A stretch of 64,000 nt of DNA from Odontesthes bonariensis (taxonomy: Eukaryota > Chordata > Actinopteri > Atheriniformes > Atherinopsidae), in contig NC_134509.1 of assembly GCF_027942865.1 (NCBI RefSeq), positions 26,966,697-27,030,696 on the forward strand. The letters run 5' to 3'. A program made the translations under genes and the position numbers. The notes under the pieces were generated by a model. The model was not told the origin of the DNA, did not search any database, and saw only the letters and a list, made by a program, of their open reading frames with translations. Positions 46,230 through 59,427 of this stretch are shown here, piece after piece. Within the stretch, counting starts at the first letter, position 1. Every line of letters begins with the position of its first letter.

Positions 46230-48933
46230 CTGCAAGAAGAGGACAAAGTAAAACGTGTTGGCCAATGGCAAAATGCAGTAGGAGCTACTCATTAGGGACT
46301 GGTTTCTGTTTTCCCTGATAGAGTGGTGATGGGGGGGAGATTTTACTCTAAAATTTGGGGGTTTGAAAGAAAAGCATTCTGTTGCAAATTTGCAAAGTGC
46401 TTGATCTTTCCTTTAGCACATGTAACATTCAATTTACAATATGTCTTTGTCGTTTTGGTTTCAGTTGGCCTATAAATGTTTCAAATACAAATCTCATTTC
46501 CCCAAAAAGGTGAGAATTTTTCTAAAACATTTTATATCTGTAATTTGTAATATCAGCCTTGATTTAACAGACATTTGTATAAAGAAATTCATTAAATTTT
46601 TCTCTTTGGTCTTCAACAACCAGTTCAATCGTATTTTATAAAATGCAAAAGATCTAGAATATCATGTGAGCAATATACACACACAGAAAGAACAGTTGGG
46701 AGAGACCAAAAAAAACAAACCAAAACGTTTTTGTTTTTTAATTTAAATATAGAAAAGTTAAAGGATATGACATTGTTTTGGAAATGTTTATATTCAGCGA
46801 TTGATGGTTGTTAAGACTGGGTATAAAAGAAGCATCCATCAAAGACTTCTTCTTCATCTTCTCAAGCAAGGATGGGTGGTGGCTCAGCATTTTTTTTGTA
46901 CAACTCCATCAATGAATCATCGATAACATTAATGAATGCCATAAGGCCAAGGCTGGAAGCCACTGTTAAATGACCTTTAAGCACTCGGGCGGCACTGCAT
47001 GGGAGACTGTCATGCCACCATGATCAATATACCCACATGGGCTCAGTAGTACCTCTGAAAACCATTTTCACTTAACACAGATGTGCATCCAGAAATGTAA
47101 CCTAAATATGTATATAACAACTCTGTCCATAAACTCAGCCAAGTTCTCTAGACACAAGCTCATCTCAGATTGACAGAAAGACAGTGGACACATGGTCTGT
47201 GGTCAGACCATTTCAGCAGGACAATGCCAAACCTCATTCTGCACAACTTAACACCATGTGTCTGGCCTACCTGCAGTCCACATCTGTCTCCTATTGAAAT
47301 GGAGCATCATGAAGAAGAGAAACAACGGACTGTGAAATATTGTATTCACCAAGAATGGACACAGATTCCTCTGGAAAAATTTGTATCTTGAGAATGATTT
47401 CAGTGTCATTAAAAGGAAGGCTAATGTAACTCTAATTAATTAGCCCAACATTTGTTTACATTTTCTAAATAGAATGGAGTTGGTCATTGAAGACACGGGA
47501 AATATTTTCTTTTGTTCTTGTGCTTGTTAATTAAAAATACAAATGAATTCAAATTTTAAAGATTTAAGTTTTCATTGCAATTGTTCTGGATAGACATAAG
47601 ATTGCAACAGTTAGTGCTGTTTCATGCAGCGTACCGCGGTGGTACAGACTTTGTTCATTTAGAGACTGTGGCTGTCTCATGCATTTTTACACTGAAAGAT
47701 AGTAACAAAATGTGAACACTCCATTTTTAATCATTGTAGAATAGTATCTTAACCTATATATCAGAAACCTAAATGTAGTTTTCATGTAAATTTAAGATAT
47801 AAGTTGTTTATGATATTGTGTCACCTCTCTGTGGACCAACTATAATGTCACAATAAGAGGCAGAGCTCTTTGATAACGAATAGTCCACCCCAAACAAAAG
47901 TGTTACCTCGTTATGACGTAGGGTGAAAAGCAAAGGATGAAGGAACCAATGAAGATGCAAATCTTTTTAGCAGCTCGCTGCCTCCTCTTCTTCTGTTGTG
48001 CCAAACACCTCTCCTTCACACTAACAGACAGACAAAATGAGTAATTCATTCTTGTGTGACACCAATAAACATATCAATTTAGACGTACATAACAGAAATA
48101 TCTGAGATTGTTCAAATGTTTGAAGCACAATGAGTTTTCAACTGTTTCTACCTGGGGTGGAGATCAACCAGCAGAAGCAGAGTCTGCACTGTAATGACGT
48201 CTATCCTCTTGCAGTGGGATCTGGCCACGCTCAAAACTTTCAGGTAGGCGAAGCACAGAACGAGGAGGCAGAGCGCAAAGCTGCTACAGTGGAACACCGC
48301 CGTGAAGGTCGCATAAGCTGTCAGCTGCGACACCTCCTCCGCGTCTAAGTGAACGGTGCATGAGGCATATGTGGGACTGTATCCTCCCCAGTCCATCACC
48401 AGCTGGGTCAGAGAAAAGGTTAAAGAGAGCAGCCAAGAGTGACCCACGATCAAAAAAGCGTCCCTGTAGCGCATTTTGCTGGAATATCTCAGAGGAAACA
48501 CCACAGCTATCCACCTGTCGATGCTCAAAGCGGCCATGCTCAACATGGAATTGCAGGTGATGAAAGTCTCAGCAAAGCTGATGGTGCGGCAGAGCAGGTC
48601 CCCGAAAGGCTTTGCGCTTTGGGCTACCCCAAGAAAAGTGGCGGGCATGTTGATGGTTGTGAGGAGGATGTTGGCGAAGGAGAGATTTACGATGAAGATG
48701 CCAGGCACGTGGGATCTTAATTCGGCGCTCTGAGTGAAACATGCCAGCACTGACAAGTTAGTCAAAAACGACACAACAGCGAAGATAACGATGGACACCT
48801 CCAACAGGAACTCCGGTATACCCGTCTCTCGAGACTCGCTGTTTGCTGCGCTGGTGGGGAGGATGCTGTGGAGACTTCGCCATGATCTCTGCTCCTGCCC
48901 TCCGCCAGCTGGGATGTATGGTCCTTGCCACAT
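45986..48933 (-). CDS. gpr78: Orphan G-protein-coupled receptor GPR78, 3 coding exons
   Basis: A rhodopsin-type seven-helix receptor of the GPR26/GPR78 pair; the ligand is unknown and the relatives are constitutively active in culture. Exons 48933-48152, 48020-47907 and 46229-45986 join in phase to 379 aa (human GPR78 363). Residues seen: Asn59 of helix 1, NMLSMAALSIDRW at the end of helix 3 (DRW in place of DRY, as in GPR26), and an ECL2 cysteine in TYASCTV. Also seen are KVLSVARSHCKRIDVIT before helix 6 and DPFVYCLLRHQYRK at the end of helix 7. ELVPFV after helix 6 resembles GPR78 more than GPR26, and neighbours htra3 and cpz support gpr78. The start is the first ATG after an in-frame stop at 49012-49014; it gives about 40 residues before helix 1, longer than in human, so the exact start is less sure. 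Confidence 0.9.
46860..47420 (+). mobile_element. Tc1/mariner relic in gpr78 intron 2
   Basis: Reads TERQWTHGLWSDHF (47170-47211) directly followed by QQDNAKPHSAQL and WPTCSPHLSPIE (47215-47300), so the middle of the DDE domain is deleted. Upstream text (AAGGCCAAGGCTGGAAGCCA, GTCATGCCACCATGATCAAT) matches the start of the same family. A related, less deleted copy is at 56950-57640. Confidence 0.8.
47907..48020 (-). CDS. gpr78: gpr78 exon 2: third loop and helix 6
   Basis: VKERCLAQQKKRRQRAAKK, then IGSFILCFSPYVIT; closely follows SVRERCLEEQKRRRQRA of GPR26. Acceptor TCTGTTAG, donor GAG|GTAACA. Confidence 0.92.
48152..48933 (-). CDS. gpr78: gpr78 exon 1: N-terminus to third cytoplasmic loop
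   Basis: From MWQGPYIPAGG through helices 1-5 to LLLLVDLHP, donor CAG|GTAGAA, phase 2. Frames on the other strand over this exon are shadows. Confidence 0.9.
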
Positions 48934-49024
48934 GCCAGACGCGCGTTTGCGAGAACGAGACACGCAGAGAGCTGTCCAGTGCTGAAATGCCCCAACAAGC
49001 TCCCCTGTCAATTACAATCAGGAG

Positions 49025-49031
49025 CCTATAA
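49025..49031 (-). promoter_or_regulatory. Possible TATA-like box of gpr78
   Basis: On the minus strand CCCTTTATAGGC lies roughly 95 bases before the chosen ATG. Weak evidence: one match, no initiator identified. Confidence 0.25.
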
Positions 49032-52000
49032 AGGGATTAAGACGCCCAATCCCAGAACTACCGTTTATTGTGACCAAGTTATTAAAGCTGTTTAGCCCAA
49101 AGTGAAAAGCTGCACACATGAGGGGTCTCTGTGTGTTTACTCCCGGTCATGCGCACTATTCAGCGCCTCCTCAGTCACTGGCAATATCGTGCGCCCTCAC
49201 GTGCAGTCGGTGGCTGACTCATGTGACGCTTGAACGATGTTCATGCAAGCAAGATTTAATGTGAGAGTGGGGATGGAGATGTCATGGTGTTTGCACATAA
49301 GATGCAGTTTTATCTCAAAAGACGAGTTGCGTGTTTTGCTCAATATGTTTGCTGAACATAAATGTACTGAGCTAAACTCAATACATTTATGTTGCACAAA
49401 CATATTCATATTGGGTCAGTCTCACATGTGCCCTATTTAACTGAGTGGATCGTAAATATTATTTAATATATATATATATTTTTCTTCATCTTACTTTGTT
49501 TGTCAAAAGGGACTATTTGTATAATTTCTTTGACAAACAGCATTGTTTTAAACTCCTACATGTCAATCAACTTGAGCACATATACACTTAAGCCCTTATC
49601 ATGATGACCCTTGACCCACACATGCATACACACACAGCATCTCCATAGCAACACCAAATCTCTGGAGGTTTCATCTCTCTTTGAACTTCGTATTACTCAC
49701 CACTGGTGCATGTTGTCCCTGTAAGAAGCCACAGCACATTCATTTATATATGGTTCTTGGAAACATTCAACACTGCGTTTGGTGTGTTATCTTTTTAGAA
49801 AGGGAGGTTCTTAGGAGAAAAATTAAGAAAATTAATGAAAAGAATGTCAGAAGGTATGTGAAGACAATGTTTAATGCTTAGCTTCCACATTTTGGTTCCA
49901 GGAGATCTAATCTGTTTCATAAGATAAAGTATTTCCATCACGCTGTCGATGGTAATGCAGATGGATTTTAATCAAATATGATTAAGACACAAAAATATAA
50001 TCTGGTCAAAAAGATCTTGGAGTGCTGGGCAGCCTCTTAGTATGTACACACTGCAGAGAGTATATTGACTGCAGGCATGATGGTGAGCTGTGTTACTTTT
50101 ATCATTATATATATCCCCACCTTTCAGTCGGTTCCAGAGGATCACATTCACAGCATGACATCCCCCATTTATCCCCTATTTTCTTTTCTTTTGACATCCT
50201 GCTTCCCTCAGTGCAGCTGCTGTCACTGAACATATTCATTTGATGACTGTTGTTGGGATAGCACAACCCCTTTTTTTTTGCTGTGAAGGAAAGGGAGGTA
50301 GAAAAAATAAAGGAGAGCATGAGAAACCACCCCTTAGCCAGAAGGAACCCCCTGGGTGATCACGTGTTTTTTAGCCGGAGGTACTGTTATGCAAGCACCA
50401 GAGTACTGATACACTTAAGAATTCCTGTTAGCAGGGGTGCATCCCACTCACCCCTGAGCCACCACCCCTGGCTGTATGACTATGTATATTCTGCGAGCAC
50501 GAGTGTCATTATATAACAGCTTATTTCCCACAGTTGGCAACATAGTATGGAGCTCTATTGTTATTTTTATTACTTTCCCTTTAAGTTAAGTTTTTGTGTG
50601 TTTAGTAATTTTCTATCCTCCCTGCTTCACTTAAGTTCTGTGCAGGAGGGTTCTGTCTATTTTGGAGATTAAGGTGTGTGCTTATATCAAGAGCCTGTAC
50701 CCTGGGAGCAGCAATTCACCCCAAAGGCTAGTGACTGAAGGAAGAGATTTAACCCAGTATGGCAGCTGCGACCCTGATCTGTCTGCTCTGTTAAACTCAG
50801 AACTAGCCTCACAGACCTGAGAGCAAAGCATTTTGTGGAGGTGTTGGTAGCATGCTCCTGACCTGAAGTAACTGTCATGGTCATGAGAGGAGATATGTGA
50901 TGTAAAAAAGAGAGACAGAAAAGAATCCAATGGCCATGGGTGAGTGACGCTGCAGTTGGAGGGTCTGAGTACTGAAGGTCTTGGACCCTTGTTGAGCCAC
51001 AGAGCTATTCCTCAGAACATAAATATTAACTCACAGAGACGCTCACATGTTCAGACACACACATAGACTCCCTTTCATCCGAGCTCTCTGTCACAGTCCC
51101 TTTCCTGCCCTGCCTCTTTCTCCTGCTCTTGGCTTTATCTCACATTCAGACACGTGCCTGCAGTGTGGGAGCCTGACAGCGGCGTGACAACATCTCACAG
51201 GAGTTATATCCCACAGACTAATGCTGCCAACGGTATATTTGACTGTAGGCATTAGTCCCTGAAATTTCTTGCATCCTTTCCCCGACCTATGCCTTGACAC
51301 CATCCTGTCTTGCAGGTTTAAACACATGCTTGGTTGATCATCAACTGGAAGACAAAACAGCTGTGTGCCTTTAATAATGTCCAATGAGTTCAGCTGGCAT
51401 TTAATTATTTTAGCCACCCAGAAATTTGTTTTAACTCATTTTAACAAAGTCATCTTTGCATTTTTAGAGGTTTTAAAAAGCTAATTTGTGTATTCAAATT
51501 GAAGTGACATTTATTTGACTCCACTGTTGCAACATGGACAGTGTATGTGTGTTTGTCAGCCTATGCCCCTCTGGGCCCAATTTAACTGAGGGATTAACCA
51601 AGAAGCATCCCTTTTGTAGGCTTTGTCTCTAGAGAGAAAACAAAAGTCATGATCATGACCAAAACAATGTGTTTGTCTTTATAAACTTTAACAATTTTCT
51701 ATAAAATCCTATCCCTTTGCTGTCCGCTGGGTTTATAGTTTGATTTCAGTTTACTTTACAATCTAATGAGGAGTTTGCTTTTGATGTTGTTTACTGTTTT
51801 TGATGATTAGCTTTTTTTTAAATGATATTTCCCTGACCAATAGAAAACATATGGTTCTTATCTTTCCATTTGTCCAAGACTAGAGTTCCTGTGTTCTTTG
51901 GCTGACTATTTGTTTATTTTTTTCATTTGAAATGTGTTTTCCAGATGTGTCCTCTTTACCACTTAACGACTGTTGATGTAGATGTTGTATCCAGTGGCCT

Positions 52001-55000
52001 ATTAGTTATTGTTTAACAGGAGGGGTCAGCATGCTTCTACCACTATTCCCACACCACCAAACGACACACACCCACGCACACAAGGTGATTTAAAAGAAGG
52101 GGACGGATTTTGTTTTTTAGGTTTACAATTTACACACTGACTATATGTAGTAAATGCTTAATCAGGCTACTTTGCTATATGTATGACTACATGGTACAGC
52201 ATGTCACCACCTCCTACGGAGAGAGACTGCAGCAAAATCTGTCAGAGTGACCAAGCAATACTTTCATATCGCAGGGGGAACTTTTCCAACTACTATAAAA
52301 TGGTGGTTTTGCCGTGTGCATGCCAACTTTACCCGCAGAATTCTGGGCTTAAGTTCGTTCACAGCAGGTGTTATCCTCATTAAGAGATTTAGTCAACTAT
52401 ATAGCTGCAACACAAGGCAATTGCATTATACTGTTTCATCAAGCTCTAAGACTGAGAGCACACAGCACAGCACACCCCCATGAAATTAATCAGCACATAC
52501 ACTGACAGTCATATTTCCTACTAGAGTGCACACTCCCACCCACGCAGAGGTCACAAGATGAGAAAATGTGACAGTGTTTTTTTAAATCCAGAGAAATTCT
52601 GGTCTAAGAAAGAGGAGGAGAGGAGAGAAAAGACTGACAGAGAAACAAAGGGGTTGAATGCACGAGTCAGCCGAGTCAGGAGGAAGCTGAGAGACGGGGG
52701 AGGGCCCAAAGGATTTGATTATCACTTGAGCCCAGACAAAATCATTTCTGGACCCTCTTCACTGTGCAACTGTGTGACTATCTGTCTGGGTACCCCTGTT
52801 GCAGGGACCTTCATTTGTTTACACAGTCAGTTGTGAGGACCCACCTTCATCTGGGGGGGGGAAAGCAAATTATCACATTTTAAGATAAAGACCTGGTTTC
52901 AGGGAAGGGTTAGGGTCATATTAAGGTTAAACGTGTACCAGTTGTGGTTGGGGGTTAGAGTAAGTCCCCAGAAAATTACTGTAAGTCAACTCAACTTCCT
53001 CAACAGTGATGTAAATACTGTGTTTTTATGTGTGTTTGTCTCATTTCCCCTGCATGGATTTGAGGCCATATTGTTCTGAGGAATGTGTGTAAAATCACAT
53101 TGGAGCACTGGTTTCTATCACTGTTTTGACAGAACTGTGCTCAACAACGTTGCCCAGAGCATGACTGAGATACTTTATTGTCAGGGGAATTACTGAACAT
53201 TTCGGGAAATATGCTTGTTCACACTCCTGCTGGGACAAGAAGACTGATCTCCATGTTCATTCACAAGAATTGAGAATCAAATGCCAGGCATCAAGGTGGA
53301 ACAGAAGGAGAGTCAAACGAAATCTGTCCAAAGTTTAAGAGACAATCTACCAACCAAACAACCAGTTTGTGGAAGTTGTGGGAGCCTAATATCACCATAA
53401 AACATGCAATAGGTACTGTTGTCCACATTTTCAAAGGGCTATAAATTGTGAGATGGCAATGTATTCCTTAGCTGTTCATTTTTCTCAGGCAGTGTTCATG
53501 TGATGAGATGGAAATCGTTACCCATGAATGGTAAAACATGTAAGCTCTAGGAATCTTTTTGCAATCTAATTTTGCAACCAAGTATTTTGTAATATGTGTA
53601 TGTAACCATATACATGAAATCCTAACCATCTCCTGGTGAGAGGACAGTAGGAAAGTAAAGAACTGCGAGTGGGAGGGGAAGCAGAAAAGTGCCAGAATGT
53701 GTTGCATAAAGGTCAAGGATTGGCACCTTCTGCCATTATTCCCTTGCTCCTTATAACTGATGTCATCACACAGGAGCTTATAAGGACATGTTTAATGTCA
53801 ATGTGTAGACGGATTAAAACTTTAGCTGCATTTGTGCAAGGAACAAAATAAAGCAAATGTAGTTACTGGACAGTTTTGAGCATTCTTTGTGAAACTTCAA
53901 AATTCAACATAGCTATTTCCCATTCTAATTTGAGGCTGGGTTAAATGTGATATCATGAAAGTGAATGGTTAAAAATGGGTGGTTCCTGCAGTACCTGAGG
54001 CAGCAGTTTCAGGACTCTATGTTCGCTACAGCTACTTTGGAGGAGTACAAATTAGCAAGAGTATGTTGGTTTGGAGGTAGCTGTAGTGATTACCATGTGG
54101 TCATGTCTAAAAAATAGTTGTTTCTAGTAAAAGTAGCTGATTTAGTCAAATTGAATACAAGAATGTAGCAACTGATTATCTAACCTGTGAATATAAGGGC
54201 ATATACAAATTATTTTGTCTATCTCTGTGTAACAAAGCAACAATGTATTTCTAGCCTACTTCTTATTTTCAGGATATCCCAAAAATTGCTCAAGATTTAC
54301 GCCAGCCCTGTAGTTATTTGCTATGTCCATAGTAATTATCTTTTCATTAAAGAGCAACATTGTCCATTGTAGGATTGGTGGTGGAGTAAGTTGTAGTACT
54401 TTTATTTTAGATTGATTTTGACTCCTGTGTGAAACCATTTGTTTTTTGGTGCACTTAGTTGTGCACTGGACAGAGTGATTAGCATCTGCTGTGAGTCCCA
54501 TTTAACAACAAAGTTTTCCACTTTTCCCCTCCCTCCCTCTCTGTGGTTAGTTCAGTTAAATGTGGTTTGGCTCAGCTGACAAAAAATGTAGTTTTGGGAA
54601 TTTCCTTAGGGTTAACAGAAGATCATGGTTTGGCTTAAAAATACAGCCTTTCATGAAATTAACCATGCGTGATAAAAGTGATGCTCAACATGTTGCATTC
54701 TGATGTCCTGACAAACAGGGACCAACAGGGTGCAGCGTGCTAGGAGTGAAATGGCTAGTTTTCCTCAAATGTCATATTATTCATTTAACATGCAATAACT
54801 GCACAATTAGGGGCGGTGGAAACAACTAGAATATAAAATAGCAGTAATGGCAAACAGATGCCTTTTTTATAAGCCTATCCAACAATGGAGTCATTTTTCT
54901 GTCGAGTATTCAAAATCTTCTTTTAACTCTTGTTTATACCCAACTTCTGATAGGAATATCTGGCTCCACTCAGTGTTTGACAGCTAGTTGCAAACTTTGT

Positions 55001-56949
55001 TGGCTTTACGAGTAAAGATAATTGTTTAAGCTTCTTGGGTGAAAACAGATGGAAAACAAGGTTGGTGTGAGTTTCAACTCCAAAATAAAAACAGTTGGTC
55101 ACTCACTGTGGGCTCATCAATACAGTCAAAGCCTGTCACACTCAACATGTCATGTGATCTTTTGTTATGTAGGAAAATTGATTACTTGGGACTGTTTGTA
55201 CAGATAAAGAATTGAAAGATAGTTGTCAGCCCATCGTAGTCTAGCTGCTTGCAAATCTTTAGGTTTGCATTATTTTAAAGATTTAACCTGAAATGGTAAA
55301 AATAAACTAGTATCTTGAATTTCCTTTTTTTTTTATTTTATTTATTTGCAAAGCTTATGAGATTGGACTATACTCATTATCATATATAGTTTATTTTTTA
55401 TAAGCCATATTCGCACCCACATATAATGTGAAGCATTTCACAAAAAGGCTCCTCGTCCTCCCAAAGTTCTGCAGTGCTTTATCTTCTCCACATTTTGCAC
55501 TTGAAGGCCAATGACCACAAAAAGCTACACTGAAGAGTCCTTTTGCTGTTGAGACAGAAATCAGAAGGACAGTTGTGATAGAAAAGTGTATAGAAAATGC
55601 TAAATGAAAAAAAAAAGTGAGGGAAAAAAACAGCCACCATTTCTACATAAAAATCTGGGAGGACAGCAACAGGATACATCCTATTTCACATCCTCATTTC
55701 ATTTTTATGTTTATTCAATTTTCAACAAATCTTTAAGAGCAACGTAGATTTGTGCACTGTCTCATACCAGTCCAATAACAAAGTCTTTTGAAAAACTGTT
55801 TCCAGAGAAATTCGCAATAAAAACAGATCGTACTTTGAGAGGAATGCATGGAATCCCAGACCTCATTAAATTCTCAAAAACTATGTGGCCTTTGGAAGGC
55901 ATATCAAATTCTGAGATGCCCTGAGGTAGCCGTCATTCACAGACTACAGCTGCATTGGTTTGCATTTGATGTAAGATATGCAGTTATCACTTTTTTGGTA
56001 TTAGGAAAGAGAGTGTAGTAATAGTTGAGTTCTGAGCCAAAACACTGAACTCAACCACACATGGCTGTACTTTCCTGTTTCCAGGACTAATTGTCCAGTT
56101 GTGGAGCCTGTGTGTGAGAGAGATGTGGCCTTCAGCTGTAATACACCCTATGTTATGGTTGTGTGCATTTTTGTGTTTGTGTAGAAGGTGAGTTCAATGA
56201 TCTTCTGAAGATTTCATCCAAAACTTTGTTAGCTTTGTGTTTCCTCATCTCCTCTTGCGGTGAATTAGCCACATGAGTTCTGATCAGTAAAACAATGAGT
56301 CATTCTATGAGACACATGGAAGTAGTTAGGGTCTGTGCTACTGTAATGCCTCAGTTCAACAGGGCTTTTTTTCTTTTTTTTTTTAAATTGAGTTCAAGCT
56401 GTTGCCATGACATCAGAAACATGCCCAGTCTTTAGTCTGTGCCCTTAAAAGTTCCTCCAACTCATTACTTCATCACACGTGTATGTATATATATATATGT
56501 GTGTATGTGTACACCAGTTAATATCTGTGTCCCCTAAAAGCAGATCCTTCCATTACATATTAACCTGACTGACGCATAAAGTGCATGTGTGCTGTGTTTG
56601 TTTTCATGCACCAAAAAGATGGTGTTGACTGGCATCTATTAAGCGCAACTAAAATGTCATCAGGTTATGTGAAATGACTCACAGTTTGACATTAGACAGG
56701 GCATTACAATGGAGCCTGACTATAAATACCTGTTTCTGTTCTTCTCTTTCTTACAACGCATCATGGGAGTCATCATCTTTTTTCCATGAACACGCTTCCA
56801 TGAAAGGTTAAGTCTGTTCAAGCAGTAATGGGTTATGGATCACCATTTTGTGTCAAACTGAAAATCCTCAATAAGAAAAAATGATAATGATGTTAAGAGT
56901 AATTCCGCATGCAAAATTGAAAAGAACTTGTACATAGACAAAGTTCTAC
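49032..56949. other. Intergenic DNA between htra3 and gpr78, part 1
   Basis: No gene seen; in particular no exon resembling acyl-CoA oxidase (ACOX3) or the tRNA methyltransferase TRMT44. It contains a 30-bp-arm hairpin (49342-49406), a G-run at 52850, and a TA/TG-rich microsatellite at about 56478-56512. Frames such as 52558-52836 are low-complexity, charged and unrecognised. Confidence 0.5.
49342..49406. repeat. Hairpin with 30-bp arms upstream of gpr78
   Basis: Left arm 49342-49371 (AATATGTTTGCTGAACATAA...) and right arm 49377-49406 (...TTATGTTGCACAAACATATT) pair with few mismatches around a 5-base loop CTAAA. It could be a tiny MITE or, less likely, a structured RNA. Confidence 0.85.
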
Positions 56950-57640
56950 AAACAACTTGAGTAAAGCATATTATTGTGAAAAGATTCAAGGAGTGTGTAA
57001 AGGAAACCTCAGAGGCCTCAAGCAACACTGTACCAGAAACCGTTATGCCACCATGATCAATACTTTGATCATTAACTTTAATAAGAGGATGTATTACACA
57101 GAGGGAAAGCCATATTTCAACCCTGTGCAAAAACTCAGCAGATTTCTCTGGACAGGAGCTCATCTCAGATGGACAGACAGACAGTGGACACTTGTTCTGT
57201 GGTCAGATGAGTCCACATTGCAGCTTCTTTTGAGATAGAACTGATATCTGGCTAAGAGTGCCAATTACTAGAAGAAACATCCAGGCTGTTATCAGTGAAA
57301 GGTGTTAAAAGTCAGCATCTGTGATGTATCGGTGTCCATGCCATGGATAATTTCACGTGTGAAGATACCATTGATGGTGTCCGTGGTTATTTCAGCAGGA
57401 CAATAAGCTCATTCTGCACAACTTCCAACAGTGAGGCTTCATAGGCACAAAAAGTGTGTGCTTGACCAGCCTGCCTGCAGTCCACATCTGTCTCTTACTG
57501 AAAATATTTGGTTCATTATGAAAAGGAGAATCAGACAAAATCAACAGACTGTTGATCTGCAGAAAATTTGTTCTAATCAAATTAGTATTCTCAAGTCAGT
57601 AAAAAGTAAAAAGTGTCTTTAAAAGTAAGTAAGAAATTAC
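56950..57640 (+). mobile_element. Tc1/mariner relic, second copy
   Basis: Reads LKQHCTRNRYATMIN, then GKPYFNPVQKLSRFLWTGAH and LRWTDRQWTLVLWSDEST (57160-57220) with the first catalytic Asp. Beyond it are frameshifted HHRCPCHG-like text, QQDNKLILHN (57391-57420), and CSPHLSLTENIWFIMKRRIR (57475-57537). Same family as 46860-47420. Frames are broken several times. Confidence 0.85.
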
Positions 57641-59360
57641 GCAATTGTGTTACCAGAATAAAATAATAATACATTTTGATTTGGTAAAATGTTCTAAATA
57701 CTATTAGATTAGTCATTGAGAATTAATCAAACATATGAATTTACAACATAAATAGGTTCTTGATTCAGTTTAGAAAACTAAAAGATTAAAATGCTTTTTT
57801 TGTTAAAGTTTTGTGTTTTGAAGAGTGTAGTTCTTTGTGAAATATTTCTTTGTTTTCTGGTCGTTGGATGATTAATTTCCATGAGGTTTGGACAGCAGGG
57901 CCACCATTTATAGCACTGCGGACAGTATGGACATCAACCCAGACTTGTCTAAAGGTTTCATAGGAAAAGAAAAACTAGCGAGAGACAGTCATTCTATGTG
58001 AAATCTTGCATGGAGTTTTAAGAACTTAATTACCCAGTAAGAAACCAGAGTTATATTTAAACTTCCTTTCATATGAAATGGTCTTATAAACTAAGAATTG
58101 TAGCAGCTGAACTATTGCCACGTCATGAGCAAATTTTTAGTCTCAACACGCCATCTAGTGGCCAGTTTCGGAACCATCAGTTGTGTTTGACACGGTACAC
58201 AGGGTGCCTCTCACCCAATGACAGCTGGGATGGACTCCAGCCCCACGCGACCCTGAATTAGATTAAGCGGGTATAGAAAATGGATGGAAGGATGTACACA
58301 GAGTGGCCTCTGGATGTCAACACATTAAGTGTTTTTTGAGTCTGAAATCAAAGTCTGAGATCATCCATAGTATAAGCAGGAGACATATCATTTTATCATA
58401 GTATTTTTTTCCTTACAGTTGAATAAGATGATTGCATTTGGTGTGAGCTCACTGGAACAATTTTACTGTTAAGTTTTGTCTTTATAAGGATAAACGGCTG
58501 TGTCTGCTCTCTGTTTCACTGACACACTCTGTGTTTGCCAAGATTAAAAACAGCACACACACCTCAGCCACTTAAAAGAAGACTCCTCCTGGGTGTAATT
58601 TGTCTTCAGTGGTTTTATCAGCTTATTTCAACAGTAACATGGCACAACATGGCTCTGTTTATGTGAGCAGGATGGTTTGTGTGTTTGAGTCTGGTTTATG
58701 AACTGTGCAGGTATTCACACTTCAAGTAAGGCTACAGGGTCATGAGGAGAAATCTGTGTTAACAAACTACAAACAGCACTGATGTCAAGGCATAGAGACT
58801 TTGTCTAAGTCAGCTTCAATTCTCTTTAATTATGCTCGTCAGCAGATGTGACCAAGATAAATGTTCTCACATTGGCCCCAAATAGCCTTAAAAGGATTTT
58901 CATTTGTTAAGCCAGAGGGCATTTCATGATTCATGATAACGTTACACATGAGAATTTGAGAAGAGAGGAGTATAAGTGACTCCTCCAGTAACAGGACTTT
59001 GCTCATTGTGCTTGTGTTGACTCTACTTGTTGGCTTAGATTTGTTTAAATTACGAGGATGTCTATCCAAGCCAGAGAGGAAGGAGGAGGGACGAGAGGAC
59101 ATAAACAGAGGTGAGAAATTTGACTGCTGGCAGCAGCTGCTGGACAGACCAGACAGATAAATACACACCACTGTGCACACACTTCTCTTGAAGCTTTTAT
59201 ATTGAACCACCTTCAATTTACAGTGCAGCAGAATCTACTTAACAGTATTCTCAGTATTGTACTGAGTTGTAACAAATGCACTCAAAAACTTTGCAAATCA
59301 AAAACAAAACCAACATCATTATACTGATAAAAACTGAAAAGGAATTGTCTGTTTTCTTCT
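57641..59360. other. Intergenic DNA 3' of htra3
   Basis: No gene seen. Holds the repeat end at 58190-58296 and ordinary AT-rich DNA. The 125-codon frame at 58839-59216 (minus) has no known domain. Confidence 0.5.
58190..58296 (+). repeat. 3' end of dispersed fish repeat, second copy
   Basis: ACACAGGGTGCCTCTCACCC, ACAGCTGGGATGGACTCCAG, AGCGGGTATAGAAAATGGAT: the same tail as at 3226-3340. Confidence 0.75.
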
Positions 59361-59366
59361 TTTAAT
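59361..59366 (-). promoter_or_regulatory. Possible variant poly(A) signal of htra3
   Basis: ATTAAA on the minus strand, 62 bases after the stop codon. It would give a very short 3' UTR; weak. Confidence 0.25.
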
Positions 59367-59427
59367 AACTGAAGATTATTCATAACTCCCAGCAGTAAAT
59401 TATACTGGAAACAAATTATCTGAGCCA

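Noticed and set aside
48360..49031. Several frames on the plus strand opposite gpr78 exon 1
   Set aside because: Shadows of a GC-richer coding exon; no domain content.
52558..52836. Charged 92-codon plus-strand frame
   Set aside because: Low-complexity Lys/Glu/Arg start; no family, no splice context.
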